The notes beneath the pieces are model-generated. The model had not been told where the DNA came from. It saw only the letters and a program-made list of their open reading frames with translations, and ran no database searches. Positions 25,683 through 35,101 of a stretch of 64,000 nucleotides of DNA are shown piece after piece; the first letter of the stretch is position 1, and every line of letters starts with the position of its first letter. The position numbers and the translations under genes were made by a program. The stretch comes from an uncultured Clostridia bacterium (GTDB lineage: Bacteria; Bacillota; Clostridia; Christensenellales; UBA1242), in NCBI GenBank assembly GCA_934747255.1, contig CAKVGH010000003.1, positions 1-64,000 of the forward strand, written 5' to 3'.

Positions 25683-25701
25683 GGTAATGATTATCATTAT
25701 T
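25683..25701. promoter_or_regulatory. Fur-type palindrome
   Basis: GGTAATGATTATCATTATT agrees with the classic 19-base Fur box (GATAATGATAATCATTATC) at 16 positions and contains a perfect 7-1-7 inverted repeat TAATGAT-T-ATCATTA. It sits between the ArsR-type gene and the 1264-aa surface protein gene, 124 bases before the latter's ATG. A T8 run follows, so a terminator role is an alternative. Confidence 0.45.
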
Positions 25702-25824
25702 TATTTTTTTTGTTAAAAAAATTAAAACTTTGTTTTAACAAATTCAACTAACTTTGTTTGACAAAGCATAGCCGTGTAAATATAATTTAATTAACTAGAT
25801 ATACTATTTATATGGTAGGGAAAT

Positions 25825-28800
25825 ATGACAAAAAAACAAAAGTGGAAATATTTTTTTAAGTATTTTGGAATTGGTGCAGCAGTAGCCTTTGGTATTGTAG
25901 GGCTTGTTTGTGCGTACCTAGGAATTACAGGTGGCTTTAATAAAAAAGTTGTAGAGCCGGAGTCAATTAACTTTTCGGTAAATAGCGACAAGTATCAGCC
26001 AGATACATCTTTAACCGAGCCTATTTATGTAATCAACGATGATTTTTATATGAGCGTTGTTCCTACACCAGAAGATTCAACCGAACTTGATGCAACATTA
26101 ACGGTGCAAAATGGTTCGGCACTTATCAAAGATATTCTGGTAAAAGACAAAACAAAAAAGGACGACAAACAAGACGATAGCACAGCGGACGGAGAACAGC
26201 CACAAGGCGATGCAGAAACTCCAACCGAAGAAGCAAAGTATGCTGGTTATATTTCCGCTAAAATTGAAGGTGAAGTTAACAAATACCAAATAACTATTGG
26301 CGAAGAATTTATTTTGGTATTAAGTGACGAACATAATTCTCAATCAAACAGGGTTATACAACTTCTTGTTGAACACAAACAAGTTTTCTGCAAGGCAAAA
26401 GTATTTGTAGATAGCAAAGTTACAGATTACTCTTTGGACTACCAAAAAATCAATAACCCAGAAACAAAACAAAATATTTTTCCTGGTGACAGTTTGTATG
26501 TTTCGGTTGACGACAATTCTCTTGCAAACAGATATTCCGTTACAATGTCAAATTTGAGTAAATTGACATCTCTATATAAATCAATGGAATTTTTCATTGA
26601 CAATACTGACATTGCAGAAATTGAAAAAATAGAATTTGTTAATGGAAAGCCAAAAGCAAAGGTTAATGTAAAGAAGAGTGGCAAATTTGTAGTTACAGCA
26701 TATTTGTGTGATTCTTACTTAAACGAACAATATATTTTGACCGATGCCGAAATTTCAGCATTAAACCCAGACCAAAGAGATGATTATAATGCTATGCTTT
26801 ACGGCGGATATAATTCTAATCACGAAGAAGTTGTAGGCTTTATGAAAAAAGCCACAATGGAGTTTAATAGTTTAGACATTCAAATTGACAGTATTTCATC
26901 AACTAAAAAAGATTTGTATTGCAATTTGTTTGAAACTTACAGATATTCGGCAGATGAATTGGAACTTGTTGTTAATCCACAAGCACTTGCTGGTTCACCA
27001 TATAGCGATGGCAACTTAAAGTATTTAAGAAACGAAGTGGAAATCAATGCAGGCTATTTTGTTCAAACCGAAGAAGCAGGAGCAATCGAGCTTGTTGGAA
27101 CAAATGGCGAAATGAAATACGCAGTACTATCAAACAAATATATTGATGTTGTAAAGGGTGCAGATGCTTCCAACAACGCTATTTGGACAATTACAATAAA
27201 GGACTTTTATTCTAGCATCGAGCCAAGTAACTGTTTGATTTTATCACTCACTTTTGATACTGTAAAAATTGATGACGATGGAAAAGAACAAGGCGAAGAA
27301 AGTAAGACAGTTTATACTTATGTTCCACTTCGCATAATTAAAAACGATGTTCCTAATTATGCAATAAAGATTGATAATGATTACTCACAAAACATAAGTT
27401 TGATTTATGACAATGCTTTGCAAGAACAAACAGACATATTTGATTTGTCTAATGTTAAGTTCGTCCTAATTGATGACGATAAAAATGTAATCTTACCAGA
27501 AAGCGAACTTAAAAATTCAAACAGCAGTTATAAAACAGTTTTGTTTGCAACAAAGAACGAATTTGCTGATGACAAATTTGTTTTCAGTAACGATATAATT
27601 GATGTAACAAATGCGCTATTAGATGCAGAAAAAGGTAGCAAGATTATTCCAAAGGGTGCAGGAACAGCATACATTTATGCTTTGGTTGTGAAAACAAACA
27701 AAGATGGCAAGATTGTTAATAGCGAAAACGAAGTAATTGATTTAACTGCTGGCACAGATATTATGAATCAGTTAGTGATAGAACATTATAGTGACTTTAT
27801 TATTGTTAATGTCTACCAAGAATTGCAAATCTTATCTCCTGATGTTGTTACACTTTACTATCAAGAAGGTTCAACCTATGTTGAAATAGATGACGATAAT
27901 GACTCATACGAAATTCACAGAAGTGCATCTACTGGCGAGATTGAATCTGTAAAAATCTTTAATAAAGACAAATTATTTGTAAAACTCAATGTTAATGATG
28001 CAGACGCTTACAAAAATGCGGTTGATAGTGGCGAAGTTACCTTTACGGTTTCAAGAGATATTGTATCAATCGGCAACTTAATTCAAGACGGCGATACTTG
28101 GCTTTTACCAATAACTGCAATAGATGTTTTAGAAGGCGGTTCTAGTGACTCACTCGTTATTAGAAAAAATGGACTTGTTCAATATACACTTTCGATTATA
28201 ACAAGAGATTACACTTTGGAAGGCATTAAATTATCTACTGGCGATGGCGATAGTGCTAGCACAAGTGCAGAAGTAAATTTGGTATTAGAAAATAATACTG
28301 ATACTTGCTATTGGACAACAGATACTGGCAAGGCTACTGAAAAGCCACTTGAAGTTATTTCTCAAATTTTGCCAAAGAAAGCAAGACTTGTTGGAAGTAT
28401 AAACTATGTTGTTTATGAATTTGTTGATAATGTTGAGTTGCCAAGCGAAATTACCAAAGACTTTATCGATAATCACTTGACTCCAAGTGACAAGGTAATA
28501 AAAATTAAAGATGGCTATCCAATTCAAAACGAAAATCAAAACGACCAACTTGTATTCGATATTGTAAAAAATGGTAAGGCTGTAATTATTGCATCTTATC
28601 AATTAAATGAAACTACAACAATTTACTCAAATGCGTTTGTAGTTACCGTTAATTATCCAAATTTGGACGAAAAAGAGTACAACTATGGTGCTACTAATAA
28701 CGAAGTTTACGAAGGCGAAAAATACAACATTATAACAACATCTTACGATGGTCAAATTGTAGACTTATTAAACTTTGTTGGAAGTGAAATTGAATCAGCA

Positions 28801-29619
28801 GACGAAAATACATCAAAATTCGGCTTGGAATGGTATTATTCTACTGAAACTGCAAAATTTAGCCTAGACCCAAGTTTGTATGAATTTGAAATTGTAAGCA
28901 TTGATGGCTCACAAAATATTCTAAAAGACAACTTCAGTTTTGTTTATAAAAACAAAACACAATATCTAGTTGTACCAAAAGTAGATACCGAACAAGAAGT
29001 TTACATTAAAATAAAGATTACAACAAAGTTTGGTTACGAATTATCTCAAACTTATAACTATAAATTAGTTGCTGATTTTAAGGCAGAACATCAAGAAATT
29101 GTGGCTTCCGCTGGCGATATAATCAACTTGTTTAAGTTAAAGTATGATTTAGACCAAAAAACAATCGTAAGCGAAGGTAACTTGTTTATCACAAACAACT
29201 ATGCTAATAGCAGTTATCGTTACGGAAATGACGAAAAACTTAATGGTTTTGTAGTTGATAACCCAGTTGGGCTAGAAGGCAAAAAAATACTCGTTGTTTA
29301 CTTGCCAGAAGGATATGATAAGGAAGCAAATATAGAAAATTTCGGTAGTCTTACTGTTGTAAATGCTAGCGAAAATCCAAATCTTTATAAAGATGATGCA
29401 GACAACTTGTTTGAGTTTAGAGGCGTACTAAAATTCTTCCCACAAAGCAATGAAAACGGATACCTAAATGCTGATTCGCAAATAGCAAGTGGTAAAATTA
29501 CTGTAAGTGACACTGTTTCAACTTCGTTTGAATCTAGCGTGCTTGTTTGGGCAAGTTATAATGACGGCGAAACTACCGAAGTCATTTGTCAATTTGTTAT
29601 TAAAATTGATGTTGCTTAA
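25825..29619 (+). CDS. Giant membrane-anchored extracellular protein (1264 aa)
   Basis: Begins with a Lys-rich cytoplasmic end and one membrane helix (about 12-34, FGIGAAVAFGIVGLVCAYLG), then about 1230 residues of beta-rich extracellular sequence. A charged low-complexity spacer occurs near 107-135 (KDKTKKDDKQDDSTADGE). Several stretches (KAKVNVKKSGKFVVTAYL, AFVVTVNYPN, VYIKIKITTKFGYEL) look like bacterial Ig-like strands. No sorting signal, no catalytic motif recognised. GGTAGGGAAAT precedes the ATG. Function unknown; size, anchor and composition parallel the GLUG protein, so a cell-surface structural or adhesive role is inferred. Confidence 0.8.
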   Translation: MTKKQKWKYFFKYFGIGAAVAFGIVGLVCAYLGITGGFNKKVVEPESINFSVNSDKYQPDTSLTEPIYVINDDFYMSVVPTPEDSTELDATLTVQNGSALIKDILVKDKTKKDDKQDDSTADGEQPQGDAETPTEEAKYAGYISAKIEGEVNKYQITIGEEFILVLSDEHNSQSNRVIQLLVEHKQVFCKAKVFVDSKVTDYSLDYQKINNPETKQNIFPGDSLYVSVDDNSLANRYSVTMSNLSKLTSLYKSMEFFIDNTDIAEIEKIEFVNGKPKAKVNVKKSGKFVVTAYLCDSYLNEQYILTDAEISALNPDQRDDYNAMLYGGYNSNHEEVVGFMKKATMEFNSLDIQIDSISSTKKDLYCNLFETYRYSADELELVVNPQALAGSPYSDGNLKYLRNEVEINAGYFVQTEEAGAIELVGTNGEMKYAVLSNKYIDVVKGADASNNAIWTITIKDFYSSIEPSNCLILSLTFDTVKIDDDGKEQGEESKTVYTYVPLRIIKNDVPNYAIKIDNDYSQNISLIYDNALQEQTDIFDLSNVKFVLIDDDKNVILPESELKNSNSSYKTVLFATKNEFADDKFVFSNDIIDVTNALLDAEKGSKIIPKGAGTAYIYALVVKTNKDGKIVNSENEVIDLTAGTDIMNQLVIEHYSDFIIVNVYQELQILSPDVVTLYYQEGSTYVEIDDDNDSYEIHRSASTGEIESVKIFNKDKLFVKLNVNDADAYKNAVDSGEVTFTVSRDIVSIGNLIQDGDTWLLPITAIDVLEGGSSDSLVIRKNGLVQYTLSIITRDYTLEGIKLSTGDGDSASTSAEVNLVLENNTDTCYWTTDTGKATEKPLEVISQILPKKARLVGSINYVVYEFVDNVELPSEITKDFIDNHLTPSDKVIKIKDGYPIQNENQNDQLVFDIVKNGKAVIIASYQLNETTTIYSNAFVVTVNYPNLDEKEYNYGATNNEVYEGEKYNIITTSYDGQIVDLLNFVGSEIESADENTSKFGLEWYYSTETAKFSLDPSLYEFEIVSIDGSQNILKDNFSFVYKNKTQYLVVPKVDTEQEVYIKIKITTKFGYELSQTYNYKLVADFKAEHQEIVASAGDIINLFKLKYDLDQKTIVSEGNLFITNNYANSSYRYGNDEKLNGFVVDNPVGLEGKKILVVYLPEGYDKEANIENFGSLTVVNASENPNLYKDDADNLFEFRGVLKFFPQSNENGYLNADSQIASGKITVSDTVSTSFESSVLVWASYNDGETTEVICQFVIKIDVA

Positions 29620-29641
29620 TCAAAATAAAACTTTATAAAAT

Positions 29642-29672
29642 AAAAATGGGATAAATTTTATCCTATTTTTAT
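29642..29672 (+). terminator. Terminator of the 1264-aa protein gene
   Basis: AAAAATGGGATAAA / TTTATCCTATTTTT stem with T-run. Confidence 0.8.
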
Positions 29673-29727
29673 TATTATTTTTGGTTGTTTTGTGATATAT
29701 TGATTAAAATAAATTTAGGAGAAAAAA

Positions 29728-31191
29728 ATGTCTGCGTTTGAAATATGCTTAACGATAAACTTTGGTTTATGTATATTGGCAATTTTGGGTATGATTTTTG
29801 TAGAACATAAAAAGCCTATAAGAATTACCGCTTGGAGTTTTATTCTTATTAGTATGCCGTTTTTGGGCTTGTTTTTGTATATGCTAGTTGGTTATGGGCT
29901 AGGTGCAAGTACCAAAAGACTTTTGAAAAAACGAGAACTTTACAACAAGCGATACAACAAGAGTTTGCAATATCAAATTGAAAAATTGAGTGAAGACAAA
30001 CCGCTTGATAGTATCCAACAAGAATATAAGGAATTTATTTTACTCAACTTAAAAAATTCAAATTCTGTCTATTCAAATGATAATAAAGTTGACTACTTTT
30101 CATATGGACCTGATATGTTAAAAAGTTTAATGCAAGATATTAAAAACGCAACAAAAACAATCAATGTTTTGTTTTACATATTTGCAAATGACAAAACAGG
30201 AAAAGAAGTTCGCAACCTTTTGATAGAAAAAGCAAAGCAGGGCGTAGAAGTTAGAGTGCTTTATGACGCAGTAGGTTCTATGCACACATACAAACATTTT
30301 TTTAGAAAACTAAAAAGAGCGGGCGGTAAGATTGAGGAGTTTTTCCCAGCATTTTTAGGGCTCAAAATTCTTAATTTTAGAGCAAATTACCGTAATCATA
30401 GAAAGATTGTTGTTATAGACGGAAAGGTGGGTTATATGGGCGGTATGAACCTTCGTAATGACCACATGAGTCAAAAAAAGAAGGTTTCACCTTGGCGAGA
30501 TTGTCACATTAGAATAGAAGGTTCAGCGGTGTATTCGTTACAAAATATTTTTATTTCTGATTGGCAATTATCACAAAAGATACCAGAAAAACAACAAAAC
30601 TTTTTGAATGATAAGTTCTATTATCAGGGAAAATTTGACGGCAATAATAGTTTGCAAATAGTGCCTAGTGGACCTACTGAAAACTACGACAGAAACATTG
30701 AAGATATACTTCTTAAAATGGTGTATCTTGCAAAAAAGTCTATCAAAATTCAATCGCCTTATTTTGTTCCTGATGACGAATTTAAGATGGCGTTAAAAAT
30801 GGCATTACTTTGCGGAGTTGATGTGCAAATTATGATTCCAAAAAAACCCGATAAAAAGTTCGTTTATTATGCAACACTTTCTTACATTAAAGAACTTGTT
30901 AAAATGGGAGCAAAAGTTTACAGATACGATGGATTTTTGCACACAAAAATGGTAATAGTTGATGACAAAATAGTTACAATGGGTAGTTGCAATATTGATA
31001 TTCGTTCGTTTGCGCTTAACTTTGAAGTAAACTCTGTTATGTATGGCGAAAACTCTACGGCAAAGTTTGTCGAAATTTTTGCAAAAGACTTGCAAGAATG
31101 TGAACAGATTGACGAAGAATTTTTCAAAAAAATGCGATTGAGAGTGCGATTAGGAATGTCCATATCAAGACTATTTTCGGCAATATTATAA
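29728..31191 (+). CDS. cls: Cardiolipin synthase
   Basis: Membrane phospholipase-D-family enzyme condensing two phosphatidylglycerols to cardiolipin. Two N-terminal membrane helices (about 5-25 and 35-57), then two HKD motifs: HRKIVVID at 224-231 and HTKMVIVD at 405-412, each followed by the GG/GS element (GYMGGMN, TMGSCNID). 487 residues, normal. TAGGAGA precedes the ATG. Followed by spoVT after a terminator-like hairpin. Confidence 0.95.
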   Translation: MSAFEICLTINFGLCILAILGMIFVEHKKPIRITAWSFILISMPFLGLFLYMLVGYGLGASTKRLLKKRELYNKRYNKSLQYQIEKLSEDKPLDSIQQEYKEFILLNLKNSNSVYSNDNKVDYFSYGPDMLKSLMQDIKNATKTINVLFYIFANDKTGKEVRNLLIEKAKQGVEVRVLYDAVGSMHTYKHFFRKLKRAGGKIEEFFPAFLGLKILNFRANYRNHRKIVVIDGKVGYMGGMNLRNDHMSQKKKVSPWRDCHIRIEGSAVYSLQNIFISDWQLSQKIPEKQQNFLNDKFYYQGKFDGNNSLQIVPSGPTENYDRNIEDILLKMVYLAKKSIKIQSPYFVPDDEFKMALKMALLCGVDVQIMIPKKPDKKFVYYATLSYIKELVKMGAKVYRYDGFLHTKMVIVDDKIVTMGSCNIDIRSFALNFEVNSVMYGENSTAKFVEIFAKDLQECEQIDEEFFKKMRLRVRLGMSISRLFSAIL

Positions 31192-31223
31192 AGTCTATTA
31201 CAAAAAAAGATAAATTTTTACAT

Positions 31224-31269
31224 AAAAAAGCTTCACTTGTAAATAATAAATTTGAAAGTGAGGTTTTTT
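31224..31269 (+). promoter_or_regulatory. Terminator-type hairpin overlapping the spoVT ribosome binding site
   Basis: AAAAAGCTTCACTT (5' arm, to 31238) can pair over about 14 bp, with two G:U pairs, with AAGTGAGGTTTTTT (31256-31269). The 3' arm contains the only Shine-Dalgarno sequence of spoVT (GTGAGG) and the T6 tract ends 1 base before its ATG. It can act as the cls terminator and, if read through, would mask the spoVT start. Confidence 0.65.
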
Positions 31270-31270
31270 A

Positions 31271-31816
31271 ATGAAAGCAACTGGAATAGTTAGACGAATA
31301 GATGAACTAGGTCGAATTGTAATTCCAAAGGAGATTAGACGAACATTTAAGATTAAGGAAGGTACTCCGCTAGAAATTTTTTGTGGAGATAACAACGAAT
31401 TAGTATTAAAAAAATATTCAATGCTTAATGAAATAAAAGATTTTTCAAGTGAAGTATGTTTGGCAACTTTTAACACACTAAACATTCCTGTACTAGTTTG
31501 CGATAAGGATAAAGTTTTGTCTTGCTGTGGAAGCAATAAGTCACTTTTTATTAACAACGAAATTTCCGCAAAACTTGAAAAGGAAATAGAACAGCGAAAA
31601 GAAATTGTTAAAAACAAACTAGATGGCGATAGTGTTATCGAACTAATTGTAAACGATAGTTTTGAATACTGTTGTCAAATTATTGTTCCTATCATTTGTG
31701 GTGGAGATACCGCTGGTGCTATTATATGTTTTACCAAAGAGCAAAAAAGATTGGGACAGTGTGAAGCGCAAGTTCTAAAATGCATGGCTTCGTTTATAGC
31801 AGAACAAATTACATAA
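31271..31816 (+). CDS. spoVT: Stage V sporulation protein T, AbrB-family regulator
   Basis: 181 residues. N-terminal SpoVT/AbrB swapped-hairpin DNA-binding domain: MKATGIVRRIDELGRIVIPK then EIRRTFKIKEGTPLEIF. C-terminal GAF-like domain (about 55-181) with VPIICGGDTAGAIICFT. This two-domain length matches B. subtilis SpoVT (178 aa), the late forespore regulator, rather than the single-domain AbrB. Followed by a SpoVB-type flippase gene, as in B. subtilis spoVT-yabM, which supports orthology. Confidence 0.93.
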   Translation: MKATGIVRRIDELGRIVIPKEIRRTFKIKEGTPLEIFCGDNNELVLKKYSMLNEIKDFSSEVCLATFNTLNIPVLVCDKDKVLSCCGSNKSLFINNEISAKLEKEIEQRKEIVKNKLDGDSVIELIVNDSFEYCCQIIVPIICGGDTAGAIICFTKEQKRLGQCEAQVLKCMASFIAEQIT

Positions 31817-31951
31817 AACATCAAATAAAGTAATTTAATTCAATAATATCAAAATCTAAAAAATATAAAAAATAATTAAATATTTTATTAAAAATGGCAT
31901 AAAAAGTGTCATTTTTTTGTTAAAAACTAAAATTTTTCGCAAACTATCAAT

Positions 31952-33628
31952 ATGGAAAAAACAAAAAATAAGTTTTTATATGGTGCTTTAATTTTAACGA
32001 TAACTGGAATTATAGCAAAGGTTATAGGTGCGTTTTACAGAGTACCGCTAGTAAATATGATAGGTTCAAAAGGGCTGGGAATTTTTCAGTTAATTTTTCC
32101 TATATACTCATTTTTTCTGGTTTTAGTATCTGGTGGAATGGCACTAGGTATGAGCAAAGTTATTAGTATAGAAGTAAAAAACAATGGCGGTGTAAACACA
32201 AAAAGACTACTAAAATCTGCCTGCATTATGATGTTAGTCCTATCGTCAATTTGTGGCGTAATCTTGTTTGGTATTTCGTTTCCACTTTCCGTTTTTCAAG
32301 GTGACAAAAGTTTGTGTGTATGCTATTTTGCTTTAATACCTGCACTCATATTTAGTTCGTTAATAAGTGTTTTTAGAGGGTATTTTCAAGGACTAGAAAA
32401 TATGCTTCCCTCGGGAATATCAATGATAATTGAGCAAGTAGTCAAACTGCTTACCGGATTGTTTTTTGCAAAAATATTTATAAAAACGAGTATAATAAAA
32501 GCGGTTTTTGGTGCTTTCATAGGAATTACTTTAAGTGAACTTGTTACTTTACTTTATTTAATTTTAAGATATTTTTTTATAAAATTTAATAAAAAAACAG
32601 CAAAAATAACGCAAAATAATGAAAAAATAGAAAAAAACATATTAAAAGCAGAGAAATATAGTGACAAGAATAAAGATATTCAAATATCAAATAAAGTTAA
32701 AAAGTTAACAACAAAAGATAGTTTTAGTCTTTTAATTAAAACAACAGTACCTATAATGCTTAACAGTATTATTATGCCACTTGTTGGGGCGATTGAAAGT
32801 TCACTTGCCATTTGGCTATTATCAAAAGCCACAATTTCTACTCCCGTTGCAACAAGTTTGTTTGGGCTGGAAGATGGAGTTGTTGGCTCGCTTGTTAATT
32901 TGCCAATAGTAATATCGTCATCTTTATCTACTGCAATTTTGCCTAGCGTGGCTTCTAGTTTTAATTCTAACGATAAATCGGGTTGCGAAGCTAAATCAAA
33001 AAATGCTCTAAAAATTTCGTGGCTAATCGCTTTACCTTGTGTGTTTGCGTTTTTGATACTGAGTCCTGATTTAGTTAAATTTTTATATAGCAATGGTTTA
33101 GGTAATTCCGCATTTGACGAACTAAAAGTTGTAGTTGATTTGGTAAGACTTAGTAGTTTAAGCATACTTTACATTTCGCTATTAAATATTGTTACTTCTA
33201 TTTTGCAAGCGATTAACAAAAGTTTTGTACCAGTAAAAAATTTGATACTGTCTAGTATAGTCAAAATTATATTTACAATCGTTTTGGTGTCTAACAAAAC
33301 ATTTAATATTTATGGGCTGGTTATTAGTGATATTATAGGGTACTCACTTGCACTTGTGCTTGATTTGAGATACTTAAAATCTATGCTTAATATAAAATTT
33401 GATTTATTAAATTTTGCAATAAAACCTTTGATAAGTGTGGCAGTAATGTCGGTCTCAATTTTAGTTACTAAAAAAGTATTAGTAGGATTGGTTACTAACA
33501 GAATGCTTACATTGTCAACTTGTATTTTTGGTGCGGTGGTCTACTTGACGATGATTTTTATAACAAAAGTAATAAACAAAAACGATTTACCATTTATGAA
33601 AAAATTTCAAAAAAATAGTAAAAATTAA
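31952..33628 (+). CDS. SpoVB/MurJ-family polysaccharide or lipid II flippase
   Basis: 558 residues, about 14 membrane helices of the MOP/MVF superfamily. The N-terminus (FLYGALILTITGIIAKVIGA, FYRVPLVNMIGSKGLGIFQL) and FRGYFQGLENMLPSGISMII are typical of SpoVB and its paralogues YabM/YkvU in Bacillota. A hydrophilic loop at about 210-250 separates the two halves. Gene order after spoVT favours a spore-cortex or wall precursor flippase. No Shine-Dalgarno sequence is visible before its ATG. Confidence 0.85.
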   Translation: MEKTKNKFLYGALILTITGIIAKVIGAFYRVPLVNMIGSKGLGIFQLIFPIYSFFLVLVSGGMALGMSKVISIEVKNNGGVNTKRLLKSACIMMLVLSSICGVILFGISFPLSVFQGDKSLCVCYFALIPALIFSSLISVFRGYFQGLENMLPSGISMIIEQVVKLLTGLFFAKIFIKTSIIKAVFGAFIGITLSELVTLLYLILRYFFIKFNKKTAKITQNNEKIEKNILKAEKYSDKNKDIQISNKVKKLTTKDSFSLLIKTTVPIMLNSIIMPLVGAIESSLAIWLLSKATISTPVATSLFGLEDGVVGSLVNLPIVISSSLSTAILPSVASSFNSNDKSGCEAKSKNALKISWLIALPCVFAFLILSPDLVKFLYSNGLGNSAFDELKVVVDLVRLSSLSILYISLLNIVTSILQAINKSFVPVKNLILSSIVKIIFTIVLVSNKTFNIYGLVISDIIGYSLALVLDLRYLKSMLNIKFDLLNFAIKPLISVAVMSVSILVTKKVLVGLVTNRMLTLSTCIFGAVVYLTMIFITKVINKNDLPFMKKFQKNSKN

Positions 33629-33945
33629 CTAAAAAACTAAAAAATAAGCAAATTTTAGTGAAATTTTCAAAAAAACTTATAAAATAATTGTTTTTTAATC
33701 ATCAATGATTTGTGCTTTTTTATAAAAAAAATAAAAACAATTTTATTGTGCTAAAACATTTTAATTTATAAAATATTTTGAAATAATAAAAAATGATAAA
33801 TTTATTTAATAGTGAACAATGCTACTTTTTTCAATAGTGAATTCGGTTTAACCCGATAGTATATGTTATAAAAATTAGTCATTAAAAAGTGCTGAAATTT
33901 TAATATAGATTATACTTTTGTAAAACAATTTACTTTTTTGTAAAA
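33629..33945. other. A+T-rich intergenic region
   Basis: No gene or strong hairpin seen. A GATTATACT element at 33909-33917 could be the -10 of the dus gene; the interval is otherwise A/T runs. Confidence 0.4.
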
Positions 33946-34908
33946 ATGAGTTATAACAATTTTATGAAATTAAAAAACTTAGAAATAAAATCAAATGTTT
34001 TTTTAGCTCCAATGGCTGGCTATACCGATGTGGGTTTTAGAAGACTTTGTGCAAAGTTTGGTGCAGGTATAACTTATACCGAAATGGTCAGCGCAAAGGC
34101 TATGCTTTTTGATAGCGAAAAAACAAAAGATTTACTCATAACCGAAGACGAAGAAAAAATCAAGGCTGTTCAAATTTTTGGTCACGAACCACTTGTTATG
34201 CAAAAAGCGTGTCAAAATCCATTGCTTGATAAATTTGATATTATTGATATAAATATGGGTTGTCCAGCACCAAAGATTGTAAAAAATCACGAAGGCTCAT
34301 TTTTGCTTACTAACAAAACACTTGCTGGTGATATTGTAAGAGCGTGTGTTGATGCAACCGATAAGCCTGTTACTGTAAAAATGCGACTAGGATTTAATAA
34401 TGATAATGTTGCAGTAGATTTTGCTAGGGAAATTGAAAAAGCGGGTGCAAGTATGATAACCGTCCACGGTAGAACTCAAAGTCAAATGTATAGTGGAAAG
34501 GTCGATTTGGAGAGTATAAAAAAAGTAAAGCAAGCATTGACTATTCCAGTTGTTGCAAACGGCGATGTTGTTGATTTAGCGTCATTTAATCAAACTCTTG
34601 AAACAACGGGTGCAGATGCTGTTATGATTGGTAGAGGCTCTCTTGGTAACCCAACTTTGTTTGCAGAAATTTTAGGAAAAAAATTTGATAAAAGATACTT
34701 GAATAAGTACAATTTAATCAGCGAACATATTGGCACACTTCAAAAATACTTTAATGATAGATTTATAAATCTTAATATGCGAAAACACATTGCGTTTTAT
34801 CTAAAAAATACAGGTGCAGATAGCGGATTTAAGCAAAGGCTTATGGTAGAAGAAGATATAGATAAAGTGCTTGCACAGTTAAAAGATTTTTTTGAAAAAT
34901 TAAAATAA
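33946..34908 (+). CDS. dus: tRNA-dihydrouridine synthase
   Basis: FMN-dependent reductase making dihydrouridine in tRNA D-loops. FLAPMAGYTDVGFRRLC at the N-terminus (FMN site), catalytic Cys106 in INMGCPAPKI, VKMRLGF with the FMN-binding Lys, TVHGRTQSQMYSG and MIGRGSLGNP complete the DusB/TIM-barrel pattern. 320 residues is normal. The start may be ATG 33964 (MKLKNLEIKS), and neither ATG has a ribosome binding site. Confidence 0.94.
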   Translation: MSYNNFMKLKNLEIKSNVFLAPMAGYTDVGFRRLCAKFGAGITYTEMVSAKAMLFDSEKTKDLLITEDEEKIKAVQIFGHEPLVMQKACQNPLLDKFDIIDINMGCPAPKIVKNHEGSFLLTNKTLAGDIVRACVDATDKPVTVKMRLGFNNDNVAVDFAREIEKAGASMITVHGRTQSQMYSGKVDLESIKKVKQALTIPVVANGDVVDLASFNQTLETTGADAVMIGRGSLGNPTLFAEILGKKFDKRYLNKYNLISEHIGTLQKYFNDRFINLNMRKHIAFYLKNTGADSGFKQRLMVEEDIDKVLAQLKDFFEKLK

Positions 34909-34963
34909 ATTTATTAGTTAATTAAATTTATTTTGTTAATCAAAAAATGCCAAACACTATTAA

Positions 34964-35000
34964 CAAAGTGATTATTTTATAAAATAATCGCTTTTTTTTA
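34964..35000 (+). terminator. Terminator after dus
   Basis: AAAGTGATTATTTT / AAAATAATCGCTTT stem (one G:U-type mismatch) with T-run. Confidence 0.75.
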
Positions 35001-35101
35001 TTAAAAAGTTAACATTTTAAGCAATAAAAAAGCAATTTTGTAGTAAACGATTTTACAAAAGGAAAAAATAAATATAAAATGTAATTAAAAAGGGGAAAAG
35101 T

